DNA of 64,000 bases from Actinokineospora pegani (GTDB lineage: Bacteria > Actinomycetota > Actinomycetes > Mycobacteriales > Pseudonocardiaceae). Positions 39,865-52,042 of this stretch are shown piece after piece. The stretch spans positions 1-64,000 of the forward strand of contig NZ_WHOL01000054.1 of assembly GCF_009745975.1 (NCBI RefSeq), written 5' to 3'. Position numbers and translations under genes: made by a program. The first letter of the stretch is position 1; every line of letters starts with the position of its first letter. The notes under the pieces were generated by a model. That model saw only the letters and a program-made list of their open reading frames with translations. It did not search any database and was not told the origin of the DNA.

Positions 39865-40859
39865 CCGACGAGCGCGCCTGGGTCACCCAGCCCGACCTGG
39901 CCTCCCGCCGCTTCGGCGGCTCGGTGCTGTGGGCCAACGACGAGACCTTCGCCGAGCGCGAGAACCTCATCACCCCCGCCGCCCCGGTCTTCCACGCGGC
40001 GACCTTCGGCCACAAGGGCCAGGTCTACGACGGCTGGGAGACCCGCCGCCGCCGCGCCCCCGGCTCCGACGAGGCGGTGCTGCGGCTGGGGCTGCCCGGC
40101 GTGATCTCGGGCGTGGTCGTCGACACCGCCTTCTTCACCGGCAACTACCCACCCGAGTGCACCGTGTGGGCGCTGGCCGTCGAGGGCTACCCCAGCACCG
40201 ACGAGCTGCGCACCGCCGACTGGCAGCAGATCGTCCCCCGCAGCCCCCTCAACGGCGACACCCGCAACCCCTTCGACGTCGCCTCCGACCGCCGCTTCAC
40301 CCACCTCAAACTGGAGATCCACCCCGACGGCGGCGTGGCCCGCCTCCGCGTCCACGGCGCCCCCGTCCCCGACCCGGCCCTGCTCGACCTCTCGGCCCTG
40401 GACCTGGCCGCCCTGGAGAACGGCGCCGCCATCGACTCATGCAGCAACATGTTCTACTCCGTCCCCACCAACCTGATCTCCCCCGGCAACGCCCAGGTCA
40501 TGGGCGAGGGCTGGGAGACCTCCCGCCGCAGGGACGACGGCAACGACTGGGTGGTCGTCCGCCTGGCCGCCCCCGGCACCCTCCGCCTCGCCGAGCTGGA
40601 CACCACCCACTTCAAGGGCAACGCCCCCGGCCGGGCCACCCTGTCGGTCACCGCGGACGGGACCACCTGGACCCCCGTCCTGGACCGGGTCCGCCTCCAA
40701 CCCGACACCCGCCACCGCTTCCCCGTCGACGCCCCCGAGGCCACCCACGCCCGCCTGGACATCTACCCCGACGGCGGCATGGCCCGGCTGCGGCTGTGGG
40801 GCGCGATGACGGAGACGGGCCGCTCGGACTTCGTCCGCCGCTTCGCAGAGGTAGCCTGA
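39861..40859 (+). CDS. alc: Allantoicase
   Basis: 332 residues. It hydrolyses allantoate to ureidoglycolate and urea. It shows the family's two internal repeats: [25 protein letters not shown] ... GWETRRRR ... [18 protein letters not shown] in the first, [15 protein letters not shown] ... GWETSRRRD ... [18 protein letters not shown] in the second. Last structural gene of the aceB-DUF6986-allB-alc operon. Confidence 0.95.
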   Translation: MTDERAWVTQPDLASRRFGGSVLWANDETFAERENLITPAAPVFHAATFGHKGQVYDGWETRRRRAPGSDEAVLRLGLPGVISGVVVDTAFFTGNYPPECTVWALAVEGYPSTDELRTADWQQIVPRSPLNGDTRNPFDVASDRRFTHLKLEIHPDGGVARLRVHGAPVPDPALLDLSALDLAALENGAAIDSCSNMFYSVPTNLISPGNAQVMGEGWETSRRRDDGNDWVVVRLAAPGTLRLAELDTTHFKGNAPGRATLSVTADGTTWTPVLDRVRLQPDTRHRFPVDAPEATHARLDIYPDGGMARLRLWGAMTETGRSDFVRRFAEVA

Positions 40860-40891
40860 CTCATCGCAGAAGTCGGATCGAGGAGCGGACC

Positions 40892-41650
40892 CTGTCAGGC
40901 GGGACGAGCGCCGGTAAGCCCGGTGGCCACAAGCAGATCGCGGACGACCTGAGAGCGCGGATCGCCTCGGGTGAGTTGGCGCCCGGGACGAAGGTGCCCG
41001 GGGAGAACGAGCTGGTCGCCGAGTACGGGGTTGCCCACCTGACGGCGCGACGTGGGCTGGAAGTGCTCAAGAACGAGGGCCTGATCGTGGCCCGTCGTGG
41101 CTCGGGCACCTTCGTCCGCGAGTTCAAGCCGATCCGCAGGATCGCGCCGGACCGCTTGCGCGCGTGGACTTCCCGCGAGTCGATCTGGTCCTTCGACGAG
41201 CAAGAGCGCAAGGTCGAGGTCCGCGACCTCACCGTCGGCGTCGAACCGGCGCCCGAGCGCATCGCCCACGGCCTGGTCCTCGACCACCCCGCCGACGTCC
41301 TCGTGCGGCGGCGTTCCTACGCCATCGACAACAACAAGATCCAGTTGTCCACCTCGTACTTCCCTGTCGACCTCGTGCGCGGCACCGCCGTCGAGCAGCA
41401 CGACCCCGGTCCTGGTGGCGTGTACTCCCGCCTGGCGGACCTGGGTCACGGGCCCGTCCGCTTCCGCGAGGAACTGCGGTCCCGGATGCCCAGCGCCGCC
41501 GAGAAGGCCGATCTGGAGCTGGCCCAGGGCACGGCGGTCACCGCGATCGTCCGTACCGCCTACACGGCCGACAACCGCCCGGTCGAGGTCAACGAGATGG
41601 TCCTGGACGCGGGCTCCTACGTCCTGGAGTACCGGCTCACCACCGGCTGA
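40892..41650 (+). CDS. GntR/HutC-family transcriptional regulator (UTRA domain), CTG start
   Basis: 252 residues. N-terminal winged helix (about 10-78): IADDLRARIASGELAPGTKVPGENELVAEYGVAHLTARRGLEVLKNEG; then a UTRA ligand-binding domain (about 95-250) of HutC type. The frame has no ATG, GTG or TTG before the HTH; CTG 40892 is chosen because AGGAG lies 6 nt upstream. It begins 33 bp after alc but faces its own target: two inverted AT-rich sites just downstream are likely its operators. The ligand is unknown. Confidence 0.85.
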   Translation: MSGGTSAGKPGGHKQIADDLRARIASGELAPGTKVPGENELVAEYGVAHLTARRGLEVLKNEGLIVARRGSGTFVREFKPIRRIAPDRLRAWTSRESIWSFDEQERKVEVRDLTVGVEPAPERIAHGLVLDHPADVLVRRRSYAIDNNKIQLSTSYFPVDLVRGTAVEQHDPGPGGVYSRLADLGHGPVRFREELRSRMPSAAEKADLELAQGTAVTAIVRTAYTADNRPVEVNEMVLDAGSYVLEYRLTTG

Positions 41651-41668
41651 TCATTCGCGTTAGCAACG

Positions 41669-41734
41669 TCTATATAGAACCAAGTTGTCCCAGGGGTCGA
41701 AGCGCGCTCCAATGATGGCCAGGTTCTATATAGA
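41669..41734. promoter_or_regulatory. Inverted AT-rich operator pair for the GntR regulator
   Basis: TCTATATAGAACC (41669-41681) and its exact reverse complement GGTTCTATATAGA (41722-41734), 40 bp apart. Each contains the 10-bp palindrome TCTATATAGA. They stand out in a GC-rich genome and lie between gntR and the Zn-ribbon gene; the right copy may also serve as its -10. The arrangement is what a HutC-type GntR dimer pair would bind. Confidence 0.7.
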
Positions 41735-41747
41735 TGAAAGGCTGCCC

Positions 41748-42386
41748 GTGTCCAGCACCGCCACCGAACACATCCCGTACGTCACCGCCTGGTCCGAAGA
41801 GCTGGCGCACCCGACCCCGGTCATCCAGCTCGCCTACGGCTCCGGCATCGCCTACCCCAACGAGACCCCGGACGACCGAGATCCGCACGGCGTCCTCTGG
41901 AAGCGCGCCCACCACGCCCGAGGCCAGGGCAAACCCGTCTTCGGCACCATGCACAGCACCCGCCAGCGCCATGCCATGGCCAACCTCCTCTGCCAGATCT
42001 GCGCCGCCCCAGCCGACCAGGACGACGACGGCATCCTCTGGCTCCTCCAGGACAACCGCACCGACTGGCCCGGCTGGCCCAACCAGGCCGCCGTCTACGA
42101 ACCGCCGATCTGCGCCCCCTGCGCCGCCCTCCCGCCCCGCCTCTGCCCCGCCCTCCGCAACCGCGCAGCCGTCATCCGCGTCCGCTCCGCTCCCATCACC
42201 GGCATCCGCGGCGGCCTCTTCGCCCCCGGCCCGGACCGGACCCCACGAGCCCTGCGCCCCGTCCACCGCCCCTATCCCGACTCAGACCTCTCCTGGACCC
42301 TCGCCTACTACCTCCTCCGCGGCCTCCAAGGCGCCACCATCGTTGAAAGCCCCCACCGCACCACCGCCCCCGCGGCGGCCCGTTGA
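41748..42386 (+). CDS. Zn-ribbon-type hypothetical protein under GntR control
   Basis: 212 residues, no function recognised. Two CxxC pairs (Cys82/85 in LLCQICAAP and Cys122/125 in ICAPC) probably bind zinc; the remainder is Pro/Arg/Ala-rich with no membrane segment. GTG 41748 is preferred to the in-frame ATGs at 41712 and 41715, which lie before the operator's right arm, because GAAAGG sits 6 nt upstream. It is convergent with the FhuF-type gene (4-bp gap). Pairing with a HutC-type GntR recalls regulatory pairs of actinomycete plasmids and integrative elements, though no integrase or transfer gene is here. Confidence 0.65.
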   Translation: MSSTATEHIPYVTAWSEELAHPTPVIQLAYGSGIAYPNETPDDRDPHGVLWKRAHHARGQGKPVFGTMHSTRQRHAMANLLCQICAAPADQDDDGILWLLQDNRTDWPGWPNQAAVYEPPICAPCAALPPRLCPALRNRAAVIRVRSAPITGIRGGLFAPGPDRTPRALRPVHRPYPDSDLSWTLAYYLLRGLQGATIVESPHRTTAPAAAR

Positions 42387-42390
42387 TCGG

Positions 42391-43062
42391 CTAGCCGAAC
42401 ACCTCGCGCAGGCGGGCCGCGCGTTCCTCCGGCTCCTGCCGAGGGCACGACACGCACTTGCCCGCCCCGCGCGTCTCATAAATAAGGCAGCACGACCCAC
42501 GCCGCACCACATCCCGACCTCCGGCTGAAACAAACCGCGGCACAGGCAGTGACTCTCCGATCTCGCCCGCCAGAGTGACCGCGAATTCCGGCGTCCCACC
42601 CGCCCACAACACCCGATTCGCCAGCGAATCAGCCGCCAGCGCCCAGAAAACGCGTTCCGAGACCCCCAACAGCTCCCCCAAGACCGAGGCGAACGAGTCG
42701 ATCGACGACCGCAGAGCGACACCGGCGTCCGAACACACCGCGTCCGAACGGGCGGCCAACATCCGCCCGTCCGGGTGGATGAACACCGTGACGCGGGCGG
42801 GATCGAGGGCGGTGGTGGTTACGACCAGTGACTCCACGGTCGGGGCCAACAACACCGAGCTGGCGGAGTACCACCAGAGCGTGCCGAGCACCCGGCGGTC
42901 GCTCGTTCCGTACATGCGGGACGAAACGCGAATGCGGGCCAAGAGTTCCGGTGGCGACAGCAGCTCAGCCACAGGTGTCCCCACCAGGCCGGACGTTGAC
43001 GAGCCCGCGTGGGAGGGCAGGCGGGTGTCCAGGATTCGGTAGACCGTGCGCGCGTCAAGCAT
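42391..43062 (-). CDS. FhuF-like (2Fe-2S) protein, possible ferric-siderophore reductase
   Basis: 223 residues. The C-terminus has the FhuF signature C-C-x10-C-x2-C (Cys191, 192, 203, 206; SCCLIYETRGAGKCVSCP), which binds a [2Fe-2S] cluster in ferric reductases of siderophore uptake. The N-terminal 180 residues are only weakly similar to known FhuF proteins. No siderophore genes adjoin. It is divergent from amtB, sharing a 172-bp promoter region. Confidence 0.8.
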   Translation of the reverse strand: MLDARTVYRILDTRLPSHAGSSTSGLVGTPVAELLSPPELLARIRVSSRMYGTSDRRVLGTLWWYSASSVLLAPTVESLVVTTTALDPARVTVFIHPDGRMLAARSDAVCSDAGVALRSSIDSFASVLGELLGVSERVFWALAADSLANRVLWAGGTPEFAVTLAGEIGESLPVPRFVSAGGRDVVRRGSCCLIYETRGAGKCVSCPRQEPEERAARLREVFG

Positions 43063-43149
43063 CGGCGGGTCACGTTACAGGCCCGGGACCGTAGCGGGGT
43101 GAACTCGGCGGGAACGAGAAACCTGGACGTAACACGACCTGGAGGTGAG

Positions 43150-43187
43150 TTCACGGTTGTGAAACCTCGCGCGTCCGTTGGTGAAAC
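43150..43187 (+). promoter_or_regulatory. Predicted GlnR box upstream of amtB
   Basis: TTCAC-n6-GAAAC-n6-CGTCC-n6-GAAAC (43150-43154, 43161-43165, 43172-43176, 43183-43187). This has the exact 5-6-5-6-5-6-5 spacing of the actinobacterial GlnR site, gTnAC-n6-GaAAC repeated. Three of the four half-sites are good; the second a-site is weak. It sits 48 bp before the amtB GTG, consistent with nitrogen-limitation control of amtB-glnK-glnD. Confidence 0.65.
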
Positions 43188-43234
43188 AGCGCACCTCGAT
43201 GCTTCCCGCAATCGAGAGTTCACGGGAGGACAAA

Positions 43235-44919
<1,685 letters not shown>

Positions 44920-44923
44920 GCAG

Positions 44924-47317
44924 ATGGCACAGGGGGAGCGCGGGACGACGCCCGCGAGTTCCACCCCGACGGCGGCGGACCTGGTCCGCGCCCGCGACCG
45001 GCTCCTCGGCGCGGGCGCGGGGACCAGGTCCGCGGGCCCGTCGGGACACCGCCTCGGGCCGTCCGCGCTGCGCGAGGCGCTCGCCGACCTGCACGAGTTC
45101 TGGCTGACCGCGCACGCCGCGCAGGCCGGGGTCGGCGGCCGCGGCGAGGGGGTCGCGCTGCTGGCGGTCGGCGGCCTGGGCAGGCGGGAGCTGGTGCCCT
45201 TCTCCGACCTCGACCTGGTCCTGGTGCACGACGGGCGCAAGTCGGTCGAGGCGGTCGCCGAGCGGCTCTGGTACCCGCTGTGGAACTCCGGGGTCGGCCT
45301 CGACCACTCGGTCCGCACCGTCGGGGAGGCGCTCGACGTGGCCTCGCACGACCTGCGGACCGCGCTCGGCCTGCTCGACGCCCGGCACATGGCCGGGGAC
45401 GCCGAGGTCACCGTCCGGCTGGCCACCGCCGCCCGCGAGCAGTGGCGGACCGGGGTGCGCAAGCGCCTCGGCGGGCTCAGCGAGTCGGTGCGGCAGCGCT
45501 GGGCCCGCTCCGGGGAGGTGGCGCACTGGGTCGAGCCGGACCTCAAGCACGGCCGCGGCGGGCTGCGCGACCTGGCCATCCTCGACGCGCTGGCGCTGGC
45601 CCAGCTCATCGACCGGCCCGGCCAGGAGGTGCGGGCCGCGCACACCCTGCTCCTGGACACCCGCACCGAGCTGCGGCGCGTCGCCCGCCGCCCGCGCGAC
45701 GTGCTGCGCCCGCAGGACGGCGACGAGATCGCGGGCGCGCTGGGCCTGGCCGACCGGTTCGCCCTGGCCCGCGCGCTGTCCGGCGCGGGCCGCTCGATCG
45801 CCTACGCCCTCGACGTCGCGCTGCGCGCCACCGGCGCGACCACCCCGGCCCGCAAGATCCTCGGCGTGCTGCGCCGGGCTCCGGAGCGGCGGCCGCTGGA
45901 CGAGGGCGTGGTGCTGCACGGCGCCGAGGTCGCCCTGGCCCGCGACGCCGACCCGGGCAGGGACCCCGGCCTGCTGCTGCGGGTCGCCGCCGCCGCGGGC
46001 CGCACCGGGCACCCGATCGCCCCGTCCGCGCTGACCAGGCTGGGGGAGTCCGCCCCGGAGCCGCGCGCGCCGTGGCCCGCCGAGGTGCGCCAGGACCTCG
46101 TAGCCCTGCTGGGCTCGGGGGAGGGGCTCACCGACGTCGTCGAAGCGCTGGACCGCACCGGCCTGTGGGCGCGGCTGTTCCCCGAGTGGGGCGCGGTGCG
46201 CGACCTGCCGCCGCGCGACGCCGCGCACGCCTGGACCGTCGACCGGCACCTGGTGCGGGCCACCGCGCACGCCGCCCGGCTGGTCACCTCGGTCTCCCGG
46301 CCCGACCTGCTGCTCATCGGCGCGCTGCTGCACGACCTGGGCAAGGGCCGCGGCCAGGACCACTCGGTGGTCGGCGCGGCGCTGGCGACCCAGGTCGGGG
46401 CCCGCCTCGGCCTGCCCGAGCCCGACGTCGCCACGCTCTCGGCCATGGTCCGCCACCACCTGCTGCTGCCGCACACCGCGACCCGCCGCGACGTCACCGA
46501 CGAGTCGACCGTGCACCGCGTGGTCGACACCCTCGGCGGCGACCCGGTGCTGCTGGAGCTGCTGCACGCGCTGGCCGAGGCCGACTCGGTGGCCACCGGG
46601 CCGGGCGTGTGGACCGACTGGAAGGCGCGGTTGATCACCGAGCTGGTCGGGCAGTGCCGACTGGCGATGGCGGGCGTCGCGCTGCCCGACCCGGAGCCGC
46701 TGGACGAGGCCCAGCTCGCGCTGGCCGAGTCGGCGGCGGCCGCGGGCAAGCCGGACATCCGCGTCGACACCGTCGACCGGCTCGCCACGGTCACCCTGGT
46801 GGCCGAGGACCTGCCGGGCGTGCTGTCGCGGGCGGCGGGCGTGCTGGCGCTGAACTCGCTGGAGGTGCACGGCGCGACCGTCGGCACGCACGCGGGCGTG
46901 GCCATCAGCGCGTTCTCGGTGACCCCCCGCTTCGGCTCGATGCCGGACCCGGCGCTGCTGCGCGAGCAGTTCGCCCGCGCGGTGTCGGGATCGTTGCCGC
47001 TGGCGGAGAAGCTGGCCGCCAAGGAGCGCGACTACGGCGGCCGGGCCGAGGACGCGCCCGAGCCCAAGGTGCTCTGGTTCGACCACGAGGCGGGCGGCCC
47101 GGACAGCGCGTCGGTGGTCATGGAGCTGCGCTGCGCCGACCGCATCGGCCTGCTGCACCTGGTCGCCGACGCGCTGGAGCGCAGCGGGGTCGACGTGCTG
47201 TGGGCCAGGGTGGCGACGCTGGGCGGCTCGGCCGTCGACAGCTTCTGCTTCGCCGCGGGCACCGCGCCCGGCTGGCGGCGGGCCGTCGAGGTCGCCGTGC
47301 TCGACGCCGCGCGCTGA
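44924..47317 (+). CDS. glnD: [Protein-PII] uridylyl-/adenylyltransferase GlnD
   Basis: 797 residues. Modifies and demodifies PII according to glutamine; in actinobacteria the known activity is adenylylation of GlnK Tyr51. Nucleotidyltransferase domain with GGLGRRELVPFSDLDLVLVHD (about 83-103), HD phosphohydrolase domain with LHDLGKGRGQDHS (about 468-480), and two C-terminal ACT domains (about 622-700, 712-797). It lies 4 bp after glnK and ends at a strong bidirectional terminator. Confidence 0.95.
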   Translation: MAQGERGTTPASSTPTAADLVRARDRLLGAGAGTRSAGPSGHRLGPSALREALADLHEFWLTAHAAQAGVGGRGEGVALLAVGGLGRRELVPFSDLDLVLVHDGRKSVEAVAERLWYPLWNSGVGLDHSVRTVGEALDVASHDLRTALGLLDARHMAGDAEVTVRLATAAREQWRTGVRKRLGGLSESVRQRWARSGEVAHWVEPDLKHGRGGLRDLAILDALALAQLIDRPGQEVRAAHTLLLDTRTELRRVARRPRDVLRPQDGDEIAGALGLADRFALARALSGAGRSIAYALDVALRATGATTPARKILGVLRRAPERRPLDEGVVLHGAEVALARDADPGRDPGLLLRVAAAAGRTGHPIAPSALTRLGESAPEPRAPWPAEVRQDLVALLGSGEGLTDVVEALDRTGLWARLFPEWGAVRDLPPRDAAHAWTVDRHLVRATAHAARLVTSVSRPDLLLIGALLHDLGKGRGQDHSVVGAALATQVGARLGLPEPDVATLSAMVRHHLLLPHTATRRDVTDESTVHRVVDTLGGDPVLLELLHALAEADSVATGPGVWTDWKARLITELVGQCRLAMAGVALPDPEPLDEAQLALAESAAAAGKPDIRVDTVDRLATVTLVAEDLPGVLSRAAGVLALNSLEVHGATVGTHAGVAISAFSVTPRFGSMPDPALLREQFARAVSGSLPLAEKLAAKERDYGGRAEDAPEPKVLWFDHEAGGPDSASVVMELRCADRIGLLHLVADALERSGVDVLWARVATLGGSAVDSFCFAAGTAPGWRRAVEVAVLDAAR

Positions 47318-47321
47318 TCCC

Positions 47322-47355
47322 CCGGGTGGGTCCGCCGAGGGGCGGGCCCACCCGG
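47322..47355. terminator. Bidirectional terminator between glnD and the membrane-protein gene
   Basis: A 15-bp stem (47322-47336 / 47341-47355, one G-U) with a 4-nt loop, directly between two convergent stop codons (47317 and 47359). Confidence 0.85.
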
Positions 47356-47358
47356 TGT

Positions 47359-49017
47359 TCACCGCCGCGCGGTGGCCACGTGGATGGTCAGCCGCGCCCA
47401 CGCGGCGACGATCCCGCCCGCGATCAGCGCGATGATCAGCCCCACCTCGAGCACCGTCTGGCCGGTCACGCCCACCGGGACCAAGCCCATGAGCGCCTGG
47501 ACCGCGACCATCAACGCGAACAAGGGCGCCAGCGCCACCGCCGCCCCGCTCGCCGAGGTCGCCGCCGCCCACCCGGCCGCGAAGGCCAGCGCCAGCACCA
47601 CGACCGCCAGGAGCGCGACCTCCGCCCGCGCGTCACCCGGCGCCCTTCGGACCGTGCTCAACCCGATCCGTTGCAGGAGTTCCACCGCGGCGCTGTCGCC
47701 CATCGCGACCACCCGCGCGGCACCGTGCGCGGCCACAGCGGCCAGTGCGGCTGTGCCCGCTGTGCTGCCGCGCAAGGCAAACAGCGCGGTGACAGCGCCC
47801 AACACGAGGAACGGCGCCACCACCGTCCACCCGTTGTGGCTCGGCACATCCACCAGCGCCGACACCACCGGCACCGTCGCCGCCGCGCACACCAGCGGAG
47901 TGGGCAAGCGGTAGACCAACATCAACGCGCCCATCACCAGCGCGACGGACCGCCATGGCTCGGGCAGCGCGACCAGCGCCACCCCGATCGTCGGCAGGAT
48001 CAACGCCGCGACAGCGAAGACCTCACCCGCGCGCCCCCGCATCTGCCACGCCAGGACCCCGAACACCGCGCACAGCCCCAAGACCACCCCCGCCGTCGCG
48101 ATCTCGAGACGACCCCCACCGACGAAGAACGCCACAGCCCGCATCACCGCCACACCCAACGCGACAGCCCCCAACGCCCGCACGACCCCGTCGCGCGTCA
48201 ACGCCACCACCCCGATGACCGCTGGGGCCGCGATCAACACCCAGCACGCCACCGTCGTCTCACCCGCCACTGTCGCGAACCGCGTCAGCACCAACGACAT
48301 CAGCCCCACCCCGAACCAGTCCCGCTGCCGCCACGCGACAACCGCCCCCGCGACAGCGATGACCAGCCCCACCACCAGCCACTCCCACGAGTCCACCCCG
48401 TCCACGGTGAACCGCTCAAAGCTCCCGAACACCGAGAACAACGCGGGAGCACCCCACAGCATCGCCACCACCGAGGCCCCCGCGACGGCCACTCCCACCC
48501 GCGCCACCCGTGACGGCTCCTTGCGCAAGAGGCAGCACACCCCCGCGACCACCACTCCCGCCGCTCCCACGCTCGGCACGACCGCCACGGACCCGGCCAC
48601 CTCCTGCGCGACGGCCACGCCCGCCACCACACCCAGCCCCGAGGCCGCCGCCCCCATCCCCGACCACGCCAACCCCGCCAGCACCACCACCAGCGGCGCG
48701 TACCGCCACACCCCCGACCACAGCACCGGCCCGACCAGGCACGCCGTCAGCACCAAGGCCCCGGCCCCGACCCCGCGCAGCACCGGTCCGCCCACCGCCT
48801 CCCGGATCGGCCCGCGCTCCCCCTTCCCGAGGCCGATCAGCGCCACCCCCACGATCGCGATGCCCGCCAGCAGCGCCACGCGGGCCGCCGACAGCGCCGA
48901 GTACTTCGGCAATCCCAGGTACCCCGACCCGATGACCACGATCAACGCCCCGACCAGCCCCGCGACCACGGTCCACCGCATGGCTGGAGCGCTCGTCCCC
49001 GTCTGCTCCACGGACAC
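47359..49017 (-). CDS. Large polytopic membrane protein of unknown function
   Basis: 552 residues, roughly 16 hydrophobic segments almost without soluble domains, rich in Val, Ala and Gly. No transporter signature, catalytic motif or glycosyltransferase loop is visible. The longest loop is about 25 residues (after LFSVFGSFERF). It sits alone between glnD and ffh on the opposite strand, with a hairpin (49039-49056) just upstream of its start. GTG 49017 or 49011 is possible. Confidence 0.7.
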   Translation of the reverse strand: MSVEQTGTSAPAMRWTVVAGLVGALIVVIGSGYLGLPKYSALSAARVALLAGIAIVGVALIGLGKGERGPIREAVGGPVLRGVGAGALVLTACLVGPVLWSGVWRYAPLVVVLAGLAWSGMGAAASGLGVVAGVAVAQEVAGSVAVVPSVGAAGVVVAGVCCLLRKEPSRVARVGVAVAGASVVAMLWGAPALFSVFGSFERFTVDGVDSWEWLVVGLVIAVAGAVVAWRQRDWFGVGLMSLVLTRFATVAGETTVACWVLIAAPAVIGVVALTRDGVVRALGAVALGVAVMRAVAFFVGGGRLEIATAGVVLGLCAVFGVLAWQMRGRAGEVFAVAALILPTIGVALVALPEPWRSVALVMGALMLVYRLPTPLVCAAATVPVVSALVDVPSHNGWTVVAPFLVLGAVTALFALRGSTAGTAALAAVAAHGAARVVAMGDSAAVELLQRIGLSTVRRAPGDARAEVALLAVVVLALAFAAGWAAATSASGAAVALAPLFALMVAVQALMGLVPVGVTGQTVLEVGLIIALIAGGIVAAWARLTIHVATARR

Positions 49018-49361
49018 CCCCCTCGTCGTACGACGTATCGCGGGAGGGGTCCCGCGTGTGACCGGATTGAGTACTCCTACTCACCCGAACCCGGGTGGCA
49101 ACCCGCTGTCACCCGGCGGTCGCGCGCGCAAGACTTCACATGCCCGCCGGGAGAGGGGGACCGCGAGACCGGGGAGGGTCGAGCGGACACCTCCCGGGCG
49201 GGAACCCGGGTCGGGGCCCTTCGAGGGGTAGGGCCCCACCCGGGGGATAACGGGCCGGGCGAGGGTGATCACAGGCCGCTGGACAACCGGCCGACCCGCT
49301 GTTCGACGAGTGGGACTACCCTGGGGAGACAGCCCGACCGACCACTTGGAGTGCCGCTCCC
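49018..49361. other. Divergent intergenic region with dyads and a large hairpin
   Basis: No protein-like frame in these 344 bp. It contains CGCGGGA-gggg-TCCCGCG (49039-49056), the dyad TGAGTA-CTCC-TACTCA (49068-49083), and a large hairpin at 49205-49244. A TACCCT box (49317-49322) is a plausible ffh -10. The SRP RNA core sequence (GGAAGGAAGCAGCC) is absent. Confidence 0.5.
49205..49244. terminator. Strong two-part hairpin upstream of ffh
   Basis: Outer stem CCCGGGT/ACCCGGG (49205-49211 / 49238-49244) plus inner stem GGGGCCCT/AGGGCCCC (49213-49220 / 49230-49237), with one bulged base and a 9-nt loop. It lies between two divergent starts, where a gene terminator is not expected, so it may be an attenuator or the end of a small RNA. 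Confidence 0.5.
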
Positions 49362-50905
<1,544 letters not shown>

Positions 50906-50906
<1 letters not shown>

Positions 50907-51991
50907 TGACCGCGCTCCACCTGCGCGGCGTCGTGCTGCCCAGCGACGACGGCGGGGACGTCGAACGCGACCTGTGGATCGTCAACGGCCGGGTGCGCAC
51001 CCGGCCCGTGCCGAACGCGGAGACGGTGGTCGACGGCGGCTGGCTCATCCCCGGCCTGGTCGACGCGCACTGCCACGTCGGCATCGGACCCGAGGGCCCG
51101 GTCGACCTGGAGACCGCCGCCACCCAGGCCGAGACCGACCGCGACGCGGGCGCCCTGCTGCTGCGCGACTGCGGCTCGCCGATCGACACGCGGCCGCTGC
51201 AGGAGCGCCTCGACCTGCCGCGCATCGTGCGCGCGGGCAGGCACGTGGCGCGCCCCAAGCGCTACATCCCGCACCTGGGCGTCGACATCGAGGACCCGGC
51301 CGACCTGCCCGCCGCCGTGCTGGAGCAGGCCGAGTACGGCGACGGCTGGGTCAAGCTGGTCGGCGACTGGATCGACCGGGGCACCGGCGACCTGGCCCCG
51401 CTGTGGCCCGACGAGGTGCTCAAGGCGGCCATCGACGCCGCGCACTCGGTCGGCGCGAAGGTCACCGCGCACGTGTTCGGCGAGGACGCGCTGCCCGGCC
51501 TGGTCCGCTCCGGCATCGATTGCATCGAGCACGGCACCGGCCTGACCAGCGACCTCATCGCCGAGATGGCCGAGCGCGGCACCGCGCTGGTGCCCACGGT
51601 GATCAACATCGAGAACTTCCCCGGCATCGCGGCCAAGGCGACCAAGTACCCCGCCTACGCCGCGCACATGCGCGCCCTGCACGCCCGCGTCGACTCGATG
51701 GTCCGCGAGGCCGTCGAGGCGGGCGTCCCGGTCTACGCGGGCACCGACGCCGGCGGCGGCATCAAGCACGGCCGGATCGTCGACGAGATCGCCGCCCTGC
51801 ACGCGGCGGGCATGAGCGCCGAGCAGGCGCTCGGCGCGGGGAGCTGGGCGGCCCGGTCCTGGCTGGGCCACTCCGGCCTGACCGAGGGCGCCCCGGCCGA
51901 CGTGCTGGCCTTCGACACCGACCCGCGCGCCGACCTGCGGGTGCTGCGCGCCCCGAAGCGGATCATCTTGCGCGGCCGGGTGGTGGGCTAG
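50906..51991 (+). CDS. Metal-dependent amidohydrolase (Rv2915c-like)
   Basis: 361 residues. Amidohydrolase superfamily fold: the metal site HxH in GLVDAHCHVG, Lys in GWVKLVGDW, His in AHVFGE and IEHGTG, Asp in AGTDAGGG. The substrate is unknown; imidazolonepropionase/prolidase-like members are the nearest style. GTG 50906 overlaps the ffh stop (TAGTG). The gene beside ffh in M. tuberculosis (Rv2915c) is also an amidohydrolase, so the pairing is conserved. Confidence 0.88.
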
Positions 51992-52042
51992 CCCGGCAGG
52001 GCTAGGCTGGTGTGGCGACGAGCCGAGGGATGGGGGGTAGAG

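Noticed and set aside
41640-42390. Integrative element or plasmid remnant around gntR
   Set aside because: Only the regulator/operator style hints at this; there is no integrase, replication, transfer gene or attachment-site repeat.
49018-49361. SRP RNA (4.5S/ffs) gene next to ffh
   Set aside because: The conserved core around GGAAGGAAGCAGCC is missing and the hairpins present do not match the SRP RNA shape.
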